DNA of 64,000 bases from Phaseolus vulgaris (taxonomy: Eukaryota > Streptophyta > Magnoliopsida > Fabales > Fabaceae). Location of the stretch: the NCBI RefSeq assembly GCF_000499845.2, contig NC_023758.2, positions 8,223,227 through 8,287,226 on the forward strand, in the 5' to 3' direction. Positions 33,317-45,202 of the stretch are shown here, piece after piece. Numbering within the stretch: position 1 is the stretch's first letter; each line of letters opens with the position of its first letter. The notes under the pieces were generated by a model. That model was not told the origin of the DNA, searched no databases, and was given only the letters and a program-made list of their open reading frames with translations. The position numbers and the translations under genes were made by a program.

Positions 33317-34545
33317 GCATATAAAAAATCTTTTTGAATATCAATCATAAAAGCAATACTTCCCCCCTTAACTTTCTTATACAATATATTTATAGTTTCA
33401 AAGGTAACACAAATACAATCCTGAATATGTTTGTCCTGCAGAAACTCATACTGATTGGAAGACATGATCCTAGAAGCAATACTAACCAACCTGTGACCAA
33501 GAATTTTGGAAATAATTTTAAAGAGAAAATTAACCACAACAATAGGTCTGCAATTCTTAATAGAGTCAACTCTAAGAATTTTAGGAATTAGGGAAACAAC
33601 ATTAGAAGGCATTCTTAGCCAAATCTAACTGTATATGAAGAACTTTTTAACAACATTACATCCAATAATATCCTAGCAAACATTATTAAAAGAACCATTA
33701 AAACCATCTAGTCCTAGATTTCTCAAAATTAGGACATTTAAATAGCATAGAATTTTCTTCTCCCTATACCAAAGAAGGAATATATTTTGCAATTAACCTC
33801 TTATGCTCATCATAAGAGCAATGAGTGGTGTGAGAATAAAGAGTTTTATAAAATGAGAGAATATGATCCTCAATGGCCTTAGGATCTTCCAAAACTTGAT
33901 CCTCTTCCACAAGTTCATGTATACCATTGGAATTATTTCTCTTCTTCACAAAAAAAATGGAAAAGGGTAGTGTTTCTATCACCATTAGAAAACCAAGAAA
34001 TTTTTATTTTTTTTCCTTCTAAAATGAATGTTGATAATCTAAAGCATACTCCAAATAATCTCTAACTTGTTTTTGTTTATACACAACAAAATATCTAATT
34101 TTAATTGGAGATTTATCAATCTCTTCCTAGATAGAGATGAGAGCTTGTTGTTTGGCCTTCACATTCTCATGAATATTACTGAAAACAAGTTGTTCTAGCA
34201 TTTCAAAACAAACTTCAACCAAAGCATTTTTTTGCAACTTGAGCATGTGACAACCTTCAACATATTCCAACCAAGAATTTTTAATAACCTCCAAACAACC
34301 CGAGTGATTCAACCAAGTTTCAAAAATTTTATGGTAGAAGAAAAGGATCTAGCTGCACCATTTGAAAGAGAAGCCAAAATAAGTGTGTGATCCGAACAAC
34401 ACTTAACCGGAACTTGATACTTGCAAAATTTCCATTCATTTAATAAAATGAAATAGCAAAGAACTTTGTCTAACTTTCTCTCAATTCTATTTCTACTAGC
34501 TCTACCATTATAACAGATAAAAGATGAGCCAGAGAAAGTAAAAAT
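33317..34545 (-). pseudogene. LINE ORF2, 5' part: endonuclease end and RT start
   Basis: Minus strand from 34545: endonuclease end (NGRASRNRIERKLDKVL ... CCSDHTLILASL), a linker (NSWLEYVEGCHM, SNIHENVKAKQQ), KKRNNSNGIHELVEEDQVLEDPK, then RT motifs (SLIPKILRVDSIKNCRPIVVVN, LGHRLVSIASRIMSSNQYEF, AFMIDIQKDF). It breaks off at the Tat element and continues at 23577. The 5' end is cut by the copia element. Many stops and frameshifts. Confidence 0.72.
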
Positions 34546-35960
34546 TGTTGAACAAGGCTTTGATGTCTCCAAATCTCTATGAATTTCTTGAAGGCTGGAT
34601 GTATATTGTGTGTGTGTTCTGAGTAGTTTGAATTGTAAATCCACTCTTAGTTAGGATTCAAAGTTGGTTTAAATTAAATCCTTTTGAAAAAAAGTGTTTT
34701 GTAAAGAAGTGGAAAAACAACAGTTGTTTCATCGTTTCAATCGGTTATTTGACACTTAGTGTTTTTGAAACAAGTTTGACAAAGTTTAAATTGGTTGACT
34801 TTTGATGTGATTCCAATAGCCACATAGAACAAGATTCTTGACACTTTGAGGAATCACCTTGAGCTGGAAAATATAGAGGCACTTTCTTAGAAGTTGGATC
34901 ATGGTTCTAAGTCAAGAACTCACCAATACAAGTACCAATTCCCAAACTCATTTGGATGAACCAAATATTGTCAAATTGAATCAACAAAGGAATTATAAAA
35001 GAGAAGACCGAACAGAATTAAACCACAAACAAATGTACCGAACAGAATTTAGAAAACCAAAACATAGGTGCTGGAAAATTAAGGACAGCCGAACCAAAAA
35101 ATGCTCAAGAACACAAAACAACAAGAGTAATTGAAAGAGAAGAAAGGAAGGAGAAGAGAATGCTCATGAAGATGGAAGATAGGTTGGATGATCACGCCAC
35201 TAGAAGTATGGATGCTCCTAGATGAGTGTGGAAGCCGCCACTTGAGGAAACCATGGTCCTTCAAGATAAGACTAGAGTAGAAGCTCAAAAGCTCTCCAAA
35301 TGCTCACTCCAATTTTGAGTATAGTTTCTTTAGATGAATTCAAATCTGAATTTTACAAAGGAAGCACCTCTATTTATAGCCTAAGGTGCTGAAAAATAGG
35401 TGGGAAATTTCAAATAAACTCATTTGAAATTCCCACCAAAAACAAGTCACATGGGAGGTGTGACCTTTTTCTACTATGACACCTCCCAAAAACTACACAT
35501 ACACCACTCTCCTAAGTCACATGGGTAATGTGACTTTATTTTACATTTTCACACTCCTTTATTTAATAACCACACCTCCTAAAACTATACAAGAGTATTT
35601 CAAAGCTTGGCCTTGCCCCTCATGGGATGGACTTGGGCTCTTTGGGCTTTGGCCTTCTTGGGCTTGGGCTTGGGCTTTGGGCTTGGGCCTCATCTTTATT
35701 TTATGTCTTCTTTTAATTTTGAGAAGACTAGAAGGAAGAACTTCAAATGTGAGGGTGGATGTCCTCTTCCTCCATTAATAAAAGCCTCCTTTATTTGATT
35801 CTCATCAACTTTGCTGTCAAGCCAATTAAATCGGTTGTTTCGACAATTCATCCGATTGTTTTTTGAAAACTCTTAACAAAATCTGTTAAGTTTGGTAAAT
35901 CTGTTTTAATTGATTCAAAATTGTTTTGGCTCCTTCATTAAATGCTTTTAACTGTTTTGA
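34546..35960 (+). repeat. 5' LTR of the copia element, interrupted and truncated
   Basis: 34546-34802 and 35813-about 35960 align with 39599-about 39970 of the 3' LTR (CTTTGATGTCTCCAAATC, TTTGACACTTAGTG, GCTGTCAA, CCGATTGTTTT). The intervening 1005 bases are the solo gypsy LTR. About the last 700 bases of the LTR are missing; the sequence runs into gag near 35978. Confidence 0.78.
34803..35807 (-). repeat. Solo gypsy LTR inside the copia LTR
   Basis: 1005 bases. On the minus strand it starts TGATGAGAATC (35807) and ends GGAATCACATCA (34803). ACTTT flanks both ends (34798-34802, 35808-35812). The last two thirds match the LTR of gypsy element 1, including GGCTATAAATAGAGG (about 35369-35383 on the other strand) and the CTTGAAGGA.CATGG region. 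A GGGCTTGGGCTTT-type simple repeat lies at 35630-35690. The plus-strand frames here are shadows. Confidence 0.93.
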
Positions 35961-35977
35961 TCCTAAACCTTTTTTAA

Positions 35978-37187
35978 ATGGATGAAAAATTACCCTTCGG
36001 GGAGGGTGCTTCAATAAACAGGTCACCTCTGTTTTGTGGACTAAATTATCAATTATGGAAGGTTAGAATAAAAATCTTTGTTGAATCAATTGATAGAAGA
36101 ATCTGGGATGCTATTGTAAATGACCCTTTTGTTCCTAAAATTGAAAAAGATGATGTTTTCATTAAGAAACCTTGGTCCCAATGGACTGAGAGTGAAACTA
36201 AAAAGGCTCCATATGATTGCATTGCTAAAAATATCATCTCTTTTGCCTTAAATTCCAATGAGTTTTTCAGGGTCTCAAAATGTGCTTTTGCAAAGAAGAT
36301 GTGGGATATCCTTGAGGTTATCCATGAAGGCACAATTGATGTGAAGAACAACAAGGACAAAAACCAGCCATCAAATAGGTACAATACCAAGAATGTTAAT
36401 GAATTTAATTCTACAAACCACTTGTTTTGGATGTGGTAAACAGGGACACGTCAAGGATGAATGTCCAAGCAATGTGAGCAAAGAGAATGGGGGTTACAAG
36501 AAGTATAAGAAGAAAGTCAAATCAAGAAGAGCATACAGTGATGATTCATCTTCAAATTCTACATCAAAGGATGATGAGAAAGCCAATCTTTGTTTCATGG
36601 TAAAGGAAGAATCTGAATCAAGCAGTGTAAGTTCAAGCTCTTCCATTAATGTTGAAAATTATAGTCAACTTCTTGAGACCTTCAAAAAGACTCATGAAGA
36701 AGCTAATAGGTTGGCCCTTTTGAACAACCGGATGAAAGGTTTAAACAACTGATTGGAAAATCGAGTCAAGACTTTGGAAGAAGAGTTCAACCATTCAAAA
36801 AATGATTTTTAAACTTTGGAAATGATTTACAAAAACTCTTCTTGCAAGTGTGATTCTAGCTTTTGTGAAAATTGTGAATCACTTGAAAAGAAAGTCCACT
36901 ACCTTTTAAAAACTGTGGGCAAGTTTTCCAAAGGCCAATCCAATCTTGAATTTGTTCTTGCTTTTCAAAAATGTGTTTTTGGCAAGGCTGGGTTGGGGTT
37001 TAAGCCAAACAACAAAAATAGATATGTTTCAAAACCCTTTTCAAGTTTCTTTGAAAAACAACATGTTGCTTTGTCGAAACAACCAGTTAAAATTTGCTTT
37101 TACTACATGAAAAAGGGTCATATTGTTAGATTCTACAGAGTAAGAAGGATTTTTGTTCTCAAAGGTATTTTTGAAATGGGTTCCTAA
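35978..37187 (+). pseudogene. gag: Copia gag remnant (UBN2 domain, zinc knuckle)
   Basis: 35978-36439: MDEKLPFGEGASINRSPLFC, LNYQLWKVRIKIFVESID, a UBN2-type copia gag, breaking off after MWDILEVIHEGTIDVK; the following 100 or so residues of the family are missing. In another frame at 36410-36470 is the CCHC zinc knuckle CFGCGKQGHVKDECPS. Then a Ser/Glu-rich segment (36520-36750) leads to a coiled-coil-like C-terminal part at 36816-37187 (CENCESLEKKVHYLLKTVGKF, SSFFEKQHVALSKQPVKICFY), as in SIRE-type gag. Deletion, frameshifts and stops make it non-functional. Confidence 0.78.
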
Positions 37188-39598
37188 GGTTTTTAAGGTT
37201 TCTAAGCTTTCTATTAACATCATTGGACCCAAATTCATAAGGGGACCAAATTTTGCTTCTTAATCTTTTCTTGTAGGTATCCTTGGCAGCCAAGAATCAC
37301 TTTTGGGCTTGAAGAATGACTGCTAAAGGGCAGAACATCAATAGCCAAGACAATCTTTATACCTACACTTTTCAATTGTATATGTCTTGTAGGGTTCTTT
37401 GAATGTCAAGAGACATCCTTGGCATATGCATAGTGGTTGGTCAAAAGAGAAACTTCAAGAATAAAGAGAGTATGTGTGTTTTCATTTCTCAATTTATGTA
37501 AGTGTGCCTTGTGACCATATGAACATCTCCAAGTCTTCTTTTTGGGTGAATCTATTGGGGTTCTCTGTGCAAAGGTATGAACAAATTGCATACTACATTT
37601 TTCATCAATTTAAAAGGTAATTTTTGGTTATGAAAGATGTTCTCTTTGTTGTCACAGTAAAACAACCGATTGTTTTTTCAAAATAACCATTTGTTTTTCC
37701 TCTGGCACCTCTGTATAATGCTGCCAAGTTTGATTATGCATGATTAAACCTATTTCTCTTTTTCAAATCTTGCCTTTGGACAAATGTACATTGAGTGTGC
37801 CTCAAAATCTGATAATAAAAGATTATATCCACTTGTTTTCTTGAAAGCTCTATATCATTTTCTATTCTTTAAATGTCAACATTGTTTGTAATGTTGGACT
37901 ACTGTATTATCATTCTAATTTCTGCTTTGTACAACCCTTCTCATTGTCTATTTGTGAGAACAAATAGGGGGAGAAGTTTATGCTTGATTTGGTTGTATAG
38001 ATAGCTTTAAAACGGATGCATTGTGTTGTTTCTTCTCTGCACTTGAAAGCACTTGAACACTTCACTTTTTTTGATTTTTTTGCTAATGTTGTATATGCAG
38101 AAAACTGGTTTGTGTGTGTCTTGTTATCTTGCTTTGTATATGCATAAATTTTGTGTTGCATGGCCTTTCAAGTACAGGTGCTATGATGAAGACTAATCAA
38201 AGTGATACTTATTATTATGGTTCAAGAGCATACACCTTACTCAAGTTCTTCACAAGTCAAAATTCATGACCTATGTAAAGTAAGTTGTATATGTTCATCC
38301 TATGCTTTTGGCTTCATAAGAACAAATGAACTTCTAAACATGTTGAGGTAATGCAAAGATATGAATGCATTTCCCATCACTTTGGAAGATGATTTGCTTT
38401 GAAAAATAACATTTTCTTACTGTCTCTGAAAAACAACCGATTGTTTTCATGAAACAATTGATTGTTTTACCTCTGGCACATTTGAATAAAACTGTTATGA
38501 TTTCTTATGCATGATTACAACTGTTTATTTTCTTTCAAAACCCATTGTGGGTCAAAAATGCACTATTTGTGCCTCTGAATTAGATAACAAAGGGATATAT
38601 TCTTTGTTTTCCTTGAAATTCAAAGCTTTCTATATATGACAATCACATTGGTGGTCATGGGTTAATGAATATTTATATGTGATTACATTTGGAGTCTTCA
38701 TCTTGCTTGGGTTTATTATGTTGTCTGCTTGCATATTGGGTTGTGTGTGTTGGAAAAGTTGCCCAAGGATAAATGGTTTTGTTACAATTACTGCAATAAA
38801 ATATATGTGACTCTACAAAATTCAGTTTCTGCTTGAGCAAATATCATACCAGCTTCCTAGACAAAACTATATTTTGTTGATGGTTCAAAAGATTTGGGTG
38901 TACTTGGTTGGGGATGTGTTTTTATCCCAGTTGACTTGCCTCTACTGACATCAAGTTATGAGGATGGCATATGCTGTGTGGAGAATGTGATTTAGATTGT
39001 GATACCAACTTGAAGATAAACTTTTTTTTTGAAGTATTACATTGCTGGGTGGGAACTACTGGATGAAGAAAAGATATGGGGATAAACTGTGGTCTCCTTG
39101 TTGAAATTTCTGGGGTCTATGGTACTTTAATCCTGCTGCTGTCATAGCTTTGATACACCATAGATTTTTGCTGCAATTCTGATATGGTATCACAGGTTTG
39201 TTGTTGCAATGGTGCTGCTACACACACTGGTATTCTGGTTTTTCTTAATTTTTTTTTTACCCCTTCTTCTATTCTATTTGGGAAGACAAATAGGGGGAGA
39301 ATTATATGGTTTGTATGCTGCTAAGTATATGCTACATATCTACTTTAAAACTGGGTTTATGTAATTTAGTTAGTTGCTGCATAACTCTGATTTTGCACCT
39401 TGTTTTGACTAGTTTTCACACTGATTTTGTTGGTTTTCCTTATGAGAATCACCTAATGAAAACTAGTTTGTGGTGCTAATGATATCTGGATATGAATACT
39501 TTTGATACATGCACAAATTATGTTTTGCTGGTACTAACAAATTCAAACAGAACATCACAAGCAAACCAAGGGTTTGTCTTCATCAAATAGGGAGAGAT
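37188..39598 (+). other. Copia internal region without pol, diverged duplication
   Basis: No pol domain is recognisable. A block around 37663-38165 (AACAACCGATTGTTTTT, CCTCTGGCAC, TTATGCATGATTA, AACAAATAGGGGGAGAA) recurs in diverged form at about 38431-39480 with the same order of landmarks, so the noncoding tail is a diverged tandem duplication. The AAATAGGGGGAGAA stretches (37965, 39288) resemble polypurine tracts. Confidence 0.6.
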
Positions 39599-40670
39599 TG
39601 TTGAACAAGTAGCTTTGATGTCTCCAAATCCAAGTGGAAAGCTTGAAGACCTTGTTGTTGTGTGTGTGTCTAGTTGTTTGAAACTTGTTAATTCACTCCT
39701 TAAGATGATCCAAGTTCATTTGAATTTTTAACATTTTGAAAAGATGGGTTTTCTAAAAGAAAGTGAAATTTCAACGGGTTGAAATTTCGAATCAACAGGT
39801 TGTTTGACACTTAGTGATTTTTTTAAATGATTTCGAGAAGCTTTGCCTTTTGCATTTGCTGTCAAACAAAAATCAATCGGTTATTTCAATAAATCAACCG
39901 ATTGTTTTCTGAAAACCTTAATAGAATTTTGTTAAGTGGTTTTTCTGTTTTAAATGATTCCAACAACTTTTGGTTTTTTGTTGTAACTATTTTAACCATT
40001 TGATTGAAAGATAAAAAGGTGGTTTTACACTCCTATGCATTAACAAAGTGAGAAAGATCAATAAAAAAGAGTTTTTAAAGAGCTTTTGGATCATCTCAAG
40101 TGTGGAATAGGATTGAGTCTTGTATTCTGATCTTTGATCTTGTGATTTACCCAGGTCTATTCTATTCTCTTCCTTCATGATAATTGTATTTTTGTACTGG
40201 TGTTTCCAAGAAGTGTTGTGTGTTCTTGAGGGGATCAAGATCAACATTCTTGGTGTGGTTTTTGCAAAGGAGTGGTGTGTGTTCTTGAGGGGTTCAAGAT
40301 CATCACTCTTGGTGTGTGTAGCTTGTAATCTAGGGTTGATTACATAGTGAATTCTCAGTGGTTTCTGAGGGTTGGATGTAGCTCAGGTGTTGAGTGAACC
40401 AATATAAACATTCTGTGTGAATCTCTCTATCCTTACATTCTTTAAACTACTTTAACTTTGTTTTTATAAAGTGCTGATAAAAACAACCGACTGTTTCGTA
40501 AAAACAACCGGTTGATTTTCCACATCAAGCTTAAAAACAGTTTTATATTTGGCTGGACAGATTTTCCATTGATTAATTCTTCATAGCCTTTCACTCTACC
40601 TTCAATACTTTCAAAAATATTTCAAAAACAATTAATCTCCCCCTCTTGTTTTAGCCCTATAATTCTAACA
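39599..40670 (+). repeat. 3' LTR of the copia element
   Basis: 1072 bases, from TGTTGAACAAG to ATTCTAACA, with TGTT...AACA termini. It contains several AACAACCG/CGGTT motifs (39875, 39895, 40483, 40503) and a short duplicated block, GTGTGTTCTTGAGGGG (near 40216 and 40276). Confidence 0.8.
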
Positions 40671-41381
40671 ATCTCCCTTAGATAGAATAATCTTTCCATA
40701 AAGATGGGTTTTGCATTCTTCAAAACTTACAAGATACACTTTTTCTGCCATCTACATTGAGACTATATCACCCTTGATATAAGGGGAAGACAAATATGAG
40801 AGGAGAATGTCACAAGCATTATTTAGGACTTGAACAAAAATCTTGGTTTAATTTTTTGGATTGTAATCTTGATCCTTGAGACAACCCAAAAAATCTAAAA
40901 AGCAACAAAATTTAAACCCATCCTGTAAGAAAAATCCAAAGAAGGTGCTAAAGCACAGACTTCACTAAAAAAATAAAAAATAAAACTGCCAAAAAAATAG
41001 AAAATCAGATGGAGAAGGAGGGGAATAAGAAGAATCAACGCCAGCACCCTAAAGAGATAACCCATAACCAAAAATAAACCAGGACTAAGATCTTGGAGAG
41101 ATATACTACTATTTCTTTCAAGTGCCAATAAATCTCACAACTATATAAAAATTGTTCATTATAAAATTTAATTTATCTGTACAAATTAAAAAATTAATTT
41201 AATTGTTTGAAATATTATATTTTATTGTTAAGTTCTTATGTAAGATCTCGTTTCTATCTTTAAAACTTCAACATGTTATCCCATTAAATTTTTAATAATA
41301 CATAAATCTTAAATTTAAAATATTTATATTAGAGATACTCTTAGTCTTAAAATTTCTAGTCACTTAGAATTAAAATAAAAG

Positions 41382-41423
<42 letters not shown>

Positions 41424-41732
41424 TTCTCCCTCAATTGATGTAAACTTATATTAAAATCAAAACTAAGATCAAAATATTGAAAAGTGGTTTTTCAACCTTG
41501 CTATCTTAGAAATTTTGGTCTAAAAACGATTTTTTTTCTTATAAATATTAATATTTAACAATAATATAATAATACAAGTATATAAATCCGTTGATAACGC
41601 AGAATTGACCGGCATCGCGGTCTGCAATTCTGTTCCTTGTTCGATTCAGTTACAACAATTAAGGCAACGCCAACCTAATTTTCCAACAAAAACTTCCAAA
41701 ACCTCATTTAACAACGTTGTTTCTTCTCTCTC
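40671..41732. other. Intergenic DNA before the RING gene
   Basis: AT-rich. The minus-strand stretch 40671-40800 may hold a little more of the LINE (VYLVSFEECKTHLYGK), but this is weak. A (TA)n microsatellite lies at 41387-41421. Confidence 0.35.
41387..41421. repeat. (TA)n microsatellite
   Basis: About 17 uninterrupted TA units. Confidence 0.95.
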
Positions 41733-43046
41733 CTTCTCCTTCTATATATTAATTTCACCATCTTCGATTTTCTCCCTTAGTCTCATGCAATTTGAAACAG
41801 CTAAAGAGAGAGAGAAAGAGAGACCCCGATCTTCCTCTTTCGATCTCTGCTCTTTCTTCCTCCCTTTCTAGATTCGTTGCATTTCATCACTCCTACCGAA
41901 ATCCCATAGCGAAATCGCGTTAACGGTGAACTTTTTTTTTTATATTTTCTCTTCGAATTTGCATTTTCACTTTTACGATATGGATTTCAGGTCCCATGAG
42001 AATTCCTTAAAATACGAAGGTGGTGTGAGTTAGTTTTGTTAGTTTTAAATTTACTTGTCAATCTCGAGATTTAAAAAAAAAAACTGGTAGATTGTTATGG
42101 TTGGGAATGAGTTATGTTATGTTTAACAGCTTTCTCGTTGAGAACTTTGAAATGAGATTGCTCTTTGTTGAGTTCAGAAACGGTTGATCGATCATGGATT
42201 CATGGTGATTGTGTTCGTGTGTTCCTTTGAATTGAAAACGATACGTGAGCAATGTGATACGAGAACTTAAGGTGTGACTTTTCAGTTTTTAACATTTGCG
42301 TTAGAGTAATGCTGGGGTTTTTGAATTGCAGTCGTGGTTGGACTATATTGCGGGAAATCGTAGATAATTGCGGCCAATCGGGTCACAATTGCAATCGCAT
42401 TGAGGTCGCTAGACACTTGAAGAGCCCTCATGCTGTGGCCAAAACCACCTCGTGAACTGTTTTTATTAACTTAAGATTCACTGTGCTTCTTCGTCGAGTA
42501 GAAAATTGTTTTTCCAATGTAGTTAGTAAATATGGCCGATGTGGCTGTGTAGAGCCCAACAAGCCTTGACATTGAGTCTGAAACTGTGGCTGTGGACATT
42601 TTTCCGTATTTTTTCCTTAACTGTTATATTTTGTTGCTAATGTATGCGTGCACATTACAACTAAGTAAAAATTTCAGGGTTTTTAATTTTCACAAAGAAT
42701 CTTATGTTCTATAAATGATTCTGTTTGTTTTGAATGTCAGACCATGCTAGATAGATTAGTTTAGTTAGAAATGCTGTTAAGAATTTTGGTATATACACTG
42801 ATTGCTGATGGTAATTGGAAATTCTGGTAGTTTTTCTTTCTTGTGATAACACTGACTGTATTTAAGAAGCCATACAATGACTTAGAGTTTTTGTTTTGTA
42901 GTTTCTGATTGAGGTGAAACTTGAAGGGGCCCTCTAGCAACTGGGGAAGAGAAAAGGCAGAGGCTCAGGTTCATGAAAAAGTGCTTTTGTTTCTGACAAT
43001 GGCTTCAATGCTTACTGCTATTGCATCGTAAATTTCTTCATCTTTC
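41731..43046 (+). promoter_or_regulatory. Probable promoter and spliced 5' UTR of the RING gene
   Basis: A TATA-like TCTATATATTAA at 41742-41753 precedes a CT/GA-rich leader (41800-41870). A donor-like GTTAACG|GTGAAC near 41929 and acceptors at TTGCAG|TCGTGG (42331) and TTTTGTAG|TTTCTG (42901) suggest one or two introns in the 5' UTR, which spans about 1.3 kb before the ATG. No coding frame crosses it. The exon borders are inference. Confidence 0.45.
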
Positions 43047-43832
43047 GTGATGTGGAGTTTTGCGTCAAATGCCCTTACAAGCATTAGAACGAAAAGAAGC
43101 ACCAAACAGTTAAGTGAAACTAATGCAGAATGCTCGGATGACGAGGTCTGCTCTAATTCCAGCAGAGACGAAGGGCTGGAATGTCCAATATGCTGGGAAT
43201 CATTCAACATAGTTGAGAATGTGCCCTATGTCTTATGGTGTGGCCACACCCTCTGTAAAAATTGTGTCTTAGGACTGCAATGGGCTGTTTTGAATTTTCC
43301 TACTCAGCAAATCAGGATCCCGTTCTTCATTTCTTGTCCATGGTGCCATTTGTTATCATTCCGGATCATTTACAAGGGAAATCTTAAATATCCTTGCAAG
43401 AACTTCTTCCTGCTTTGGATGGTTGAGAGTCTGAATGGTGAACGGCATAAGCTTGTTTCCTCATGTGGGGACACTCAACCAATTTGGTCTCCCAAGTGCA
43501 ACCTTCTGGGAAGTCAAGTTAGTACTTGTAACCTAAGAAGGGCCTCAATGAGTCCTTATTCTAGACAGGTGGGATCTAACCGTGATGTTGGTGTCAGTGG
43601 AGAGGCACATTACTTTTCTCTTCACAAATCTCTGGATTTCTTCCTTCACTTTACATCCAAGTTCCCATTGATAGTTATTTTCCTGCTGATTGCCCTTTTT
43701 GCGGTTCCTGGCAGTGCTGTTATTTTAATCCTTTACTTACTAGTCACTATTATTTTTGCTATACCATCATTCCTCGTTTTGTACTTTGCATACCCTACGA
43801 TCCAGAGGCTGATAAGAGAAATTACATCTTAA
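43047..43832 (+). CDS. Membrane-anchored RING-finger protein (261 aa), probable E3 ubiquitin ligase
   Basis: Single coding exon. A C3HC4 RING spans residues 46-100 with ligands C46, C49 (CPIC), C65, H67 (CGH), C70, C73, C97 and C100 (CPWC); the long loop before the last pair is typical of a plant RING/U-box subgroup. The C-terminus has two hydrophobic segments (about residues 206-229 and 230-249), so it should sit in a membrane with the RING in the cytosol. RING proteins of this kind transfer ubiquitin from an E2 to substrates; no substrate can be inferred. Two Met codons open the frame (43047 and 43050). The next gene, a remorin, is convergent. Confidence 0.85.
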   Translation: MMWSFASNALTSIRTKRSTKQLSETNAECSDDEVCSNSSRDEGLECPICWESFNIVENVPYVLWCGHTLCKNCVLGLQWAVLNFPTQQIRIPFFISCPWCHLLSFRIIYKGNLKYPCKNFFLLWMVESLNGERHKLVSSCGDTQPIWSPKCNLLGSQVSTCNLRRASMSPYSRQVGSNRDVGVSGEAHYFSLHKSLDFFLHFTSKFPLIVIFLLIALFAVPGSAVILILYLLVTIIFAIPSFLVLYFAYPTIQRLIREITS

Positions 43833-45202
43833 GATATATCCTTCAGCAGACTGTTACATCTTGTCAATCCGACTTCAGCAAATTAACCATATATCTTTGG
43901 ATTGATTGTTGTACTCTGGTAATTTCTTTCTCTGTTAGTTTTAGGTTTCATAATGGTTCTATATCTTTTGTAATATTTGGGCAATCTTCATGTCCAGTTT
44001 ATGTTTAAAATCTGGAGAGCAATTTTATTTTTTTGCAGTTGTATTTTGATTCTTAATTTCCTTTCTTTTTTCCGAAGTGCGTAATTATTAATTTGTACAA
44101 AGAACAGGGTTCACATGCCGAAAAGTCTATTTATCGAATGACTGGTTATGCAATTAGATGTAGAAAATGTTTCATGCAATATCTATAATCCTAGGCTTGG
44201 TTTTGACCTCAGCTTAAATGTCGTTTCGGCTTTTATGTTTTGCCCGTTCACTAACATGTTTTAAAAGTTGCCAGATTCTTCACTCCGTTCTTAATGACCA
44301 TTCTGTTTTTCTAGGAAAATGTTTTTCTAATCAAATGAGGTATATTTACACACAAACACACACATATATATTAAAAATTACAATAATTCTGTAAGATATT
44401 TAGAAAATAGGCTTCAATAAAACTGTTTTGCTGCATTTCCCGTGAGTTACAAATAGTAGTAACTTGTAAAAGAAAGCATAAAACAAGCTGTATTATAGAT
44501 CTTATTTAACCTATTAAGCTCAGCACTGTCATTTATTTATTTATTTCAGCACATCTGATCAGTTCACAAAAACTCACCGTTTATAATTTATCTTTAAGCC
44601 CCTGGAGAGGAGTGGTGATAGTGTTAGTACTTAGCCCCTTCTACTGACCACAGAGAGTGATAGAAGGAGGGATCCAAACAGCAGTTTTTGATGAGTTTCT
44701 GTTCGTAGGATTATTTCAAATTTCAGATTCTATTTTTGTGTTGCATAAACAGGGCGCGTGTAGTAGCAATTTTGGTATCCCATCCTTGCTCATTGTCTGG
44801 ATTTTCTTTAACCTTTTTATTTATCCCTCGTTATGATGTTAGGGGATAGTTTTGTAACTGGGTTACTTTGATAAAAACAATTAAACACTGTAGTTTCAGA
44901 ATATGATCAATCGTTTTTTTAGGTTAATTTGTCATTTCCTGAAAATAAAGTTGACACTTAAACTAGGGTAATGATTTTGCTTTACCAAAACTAAAATCTA
45001 AGCAAGAAAAACTGAAGTAGTTTATACAAGAAGAAACTCATGTATCTATTCAACTGTTTAGTTTATCTTTTTCCAATTTTTATAGGAACATGCCTTGTTT
45101 CATAGTTCAACTGAGGACTAAGAGATCTAGATAGAACTGTGAAACACATATTTAGATTTCCGTTAGTTCCCCAAACCAAGTGATAATACATAATTGGTGA
45201 TC
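43833..45202. other. Intergenic region between convergent RING and remorin genes
   Basis: It holds the 3' UTRs of both genes and otherwise AT-rich DNA with a short CA/TA stretch near 44350. No further gene is supported. Confidence 0.5.

Larger units (their letters stand above)
34546..40670 (+). mobile_element. Ty1-copia retrotransposon (SIRE-like gag), heavily deleted
   Basis: The 5' LTR starts TGTTGAACAAGG at 34546 and the 3' LTR TGTTGAACAAG at 39599, the latter after a polypurine stretch (AATAGGGAGAGAT). Only gag remains; protease, integrase, RT and RNase H are gone. The 5' LTR is interrupted by a solo gypsy LTR and lacks its own 3' end, the primer-binding site and the leader. It inserted into the LINE's endonuclease region. 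Flanks (AAAAT and ATCTC) do not match, so no target duplication can be claimed. Confidence 0.82.
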
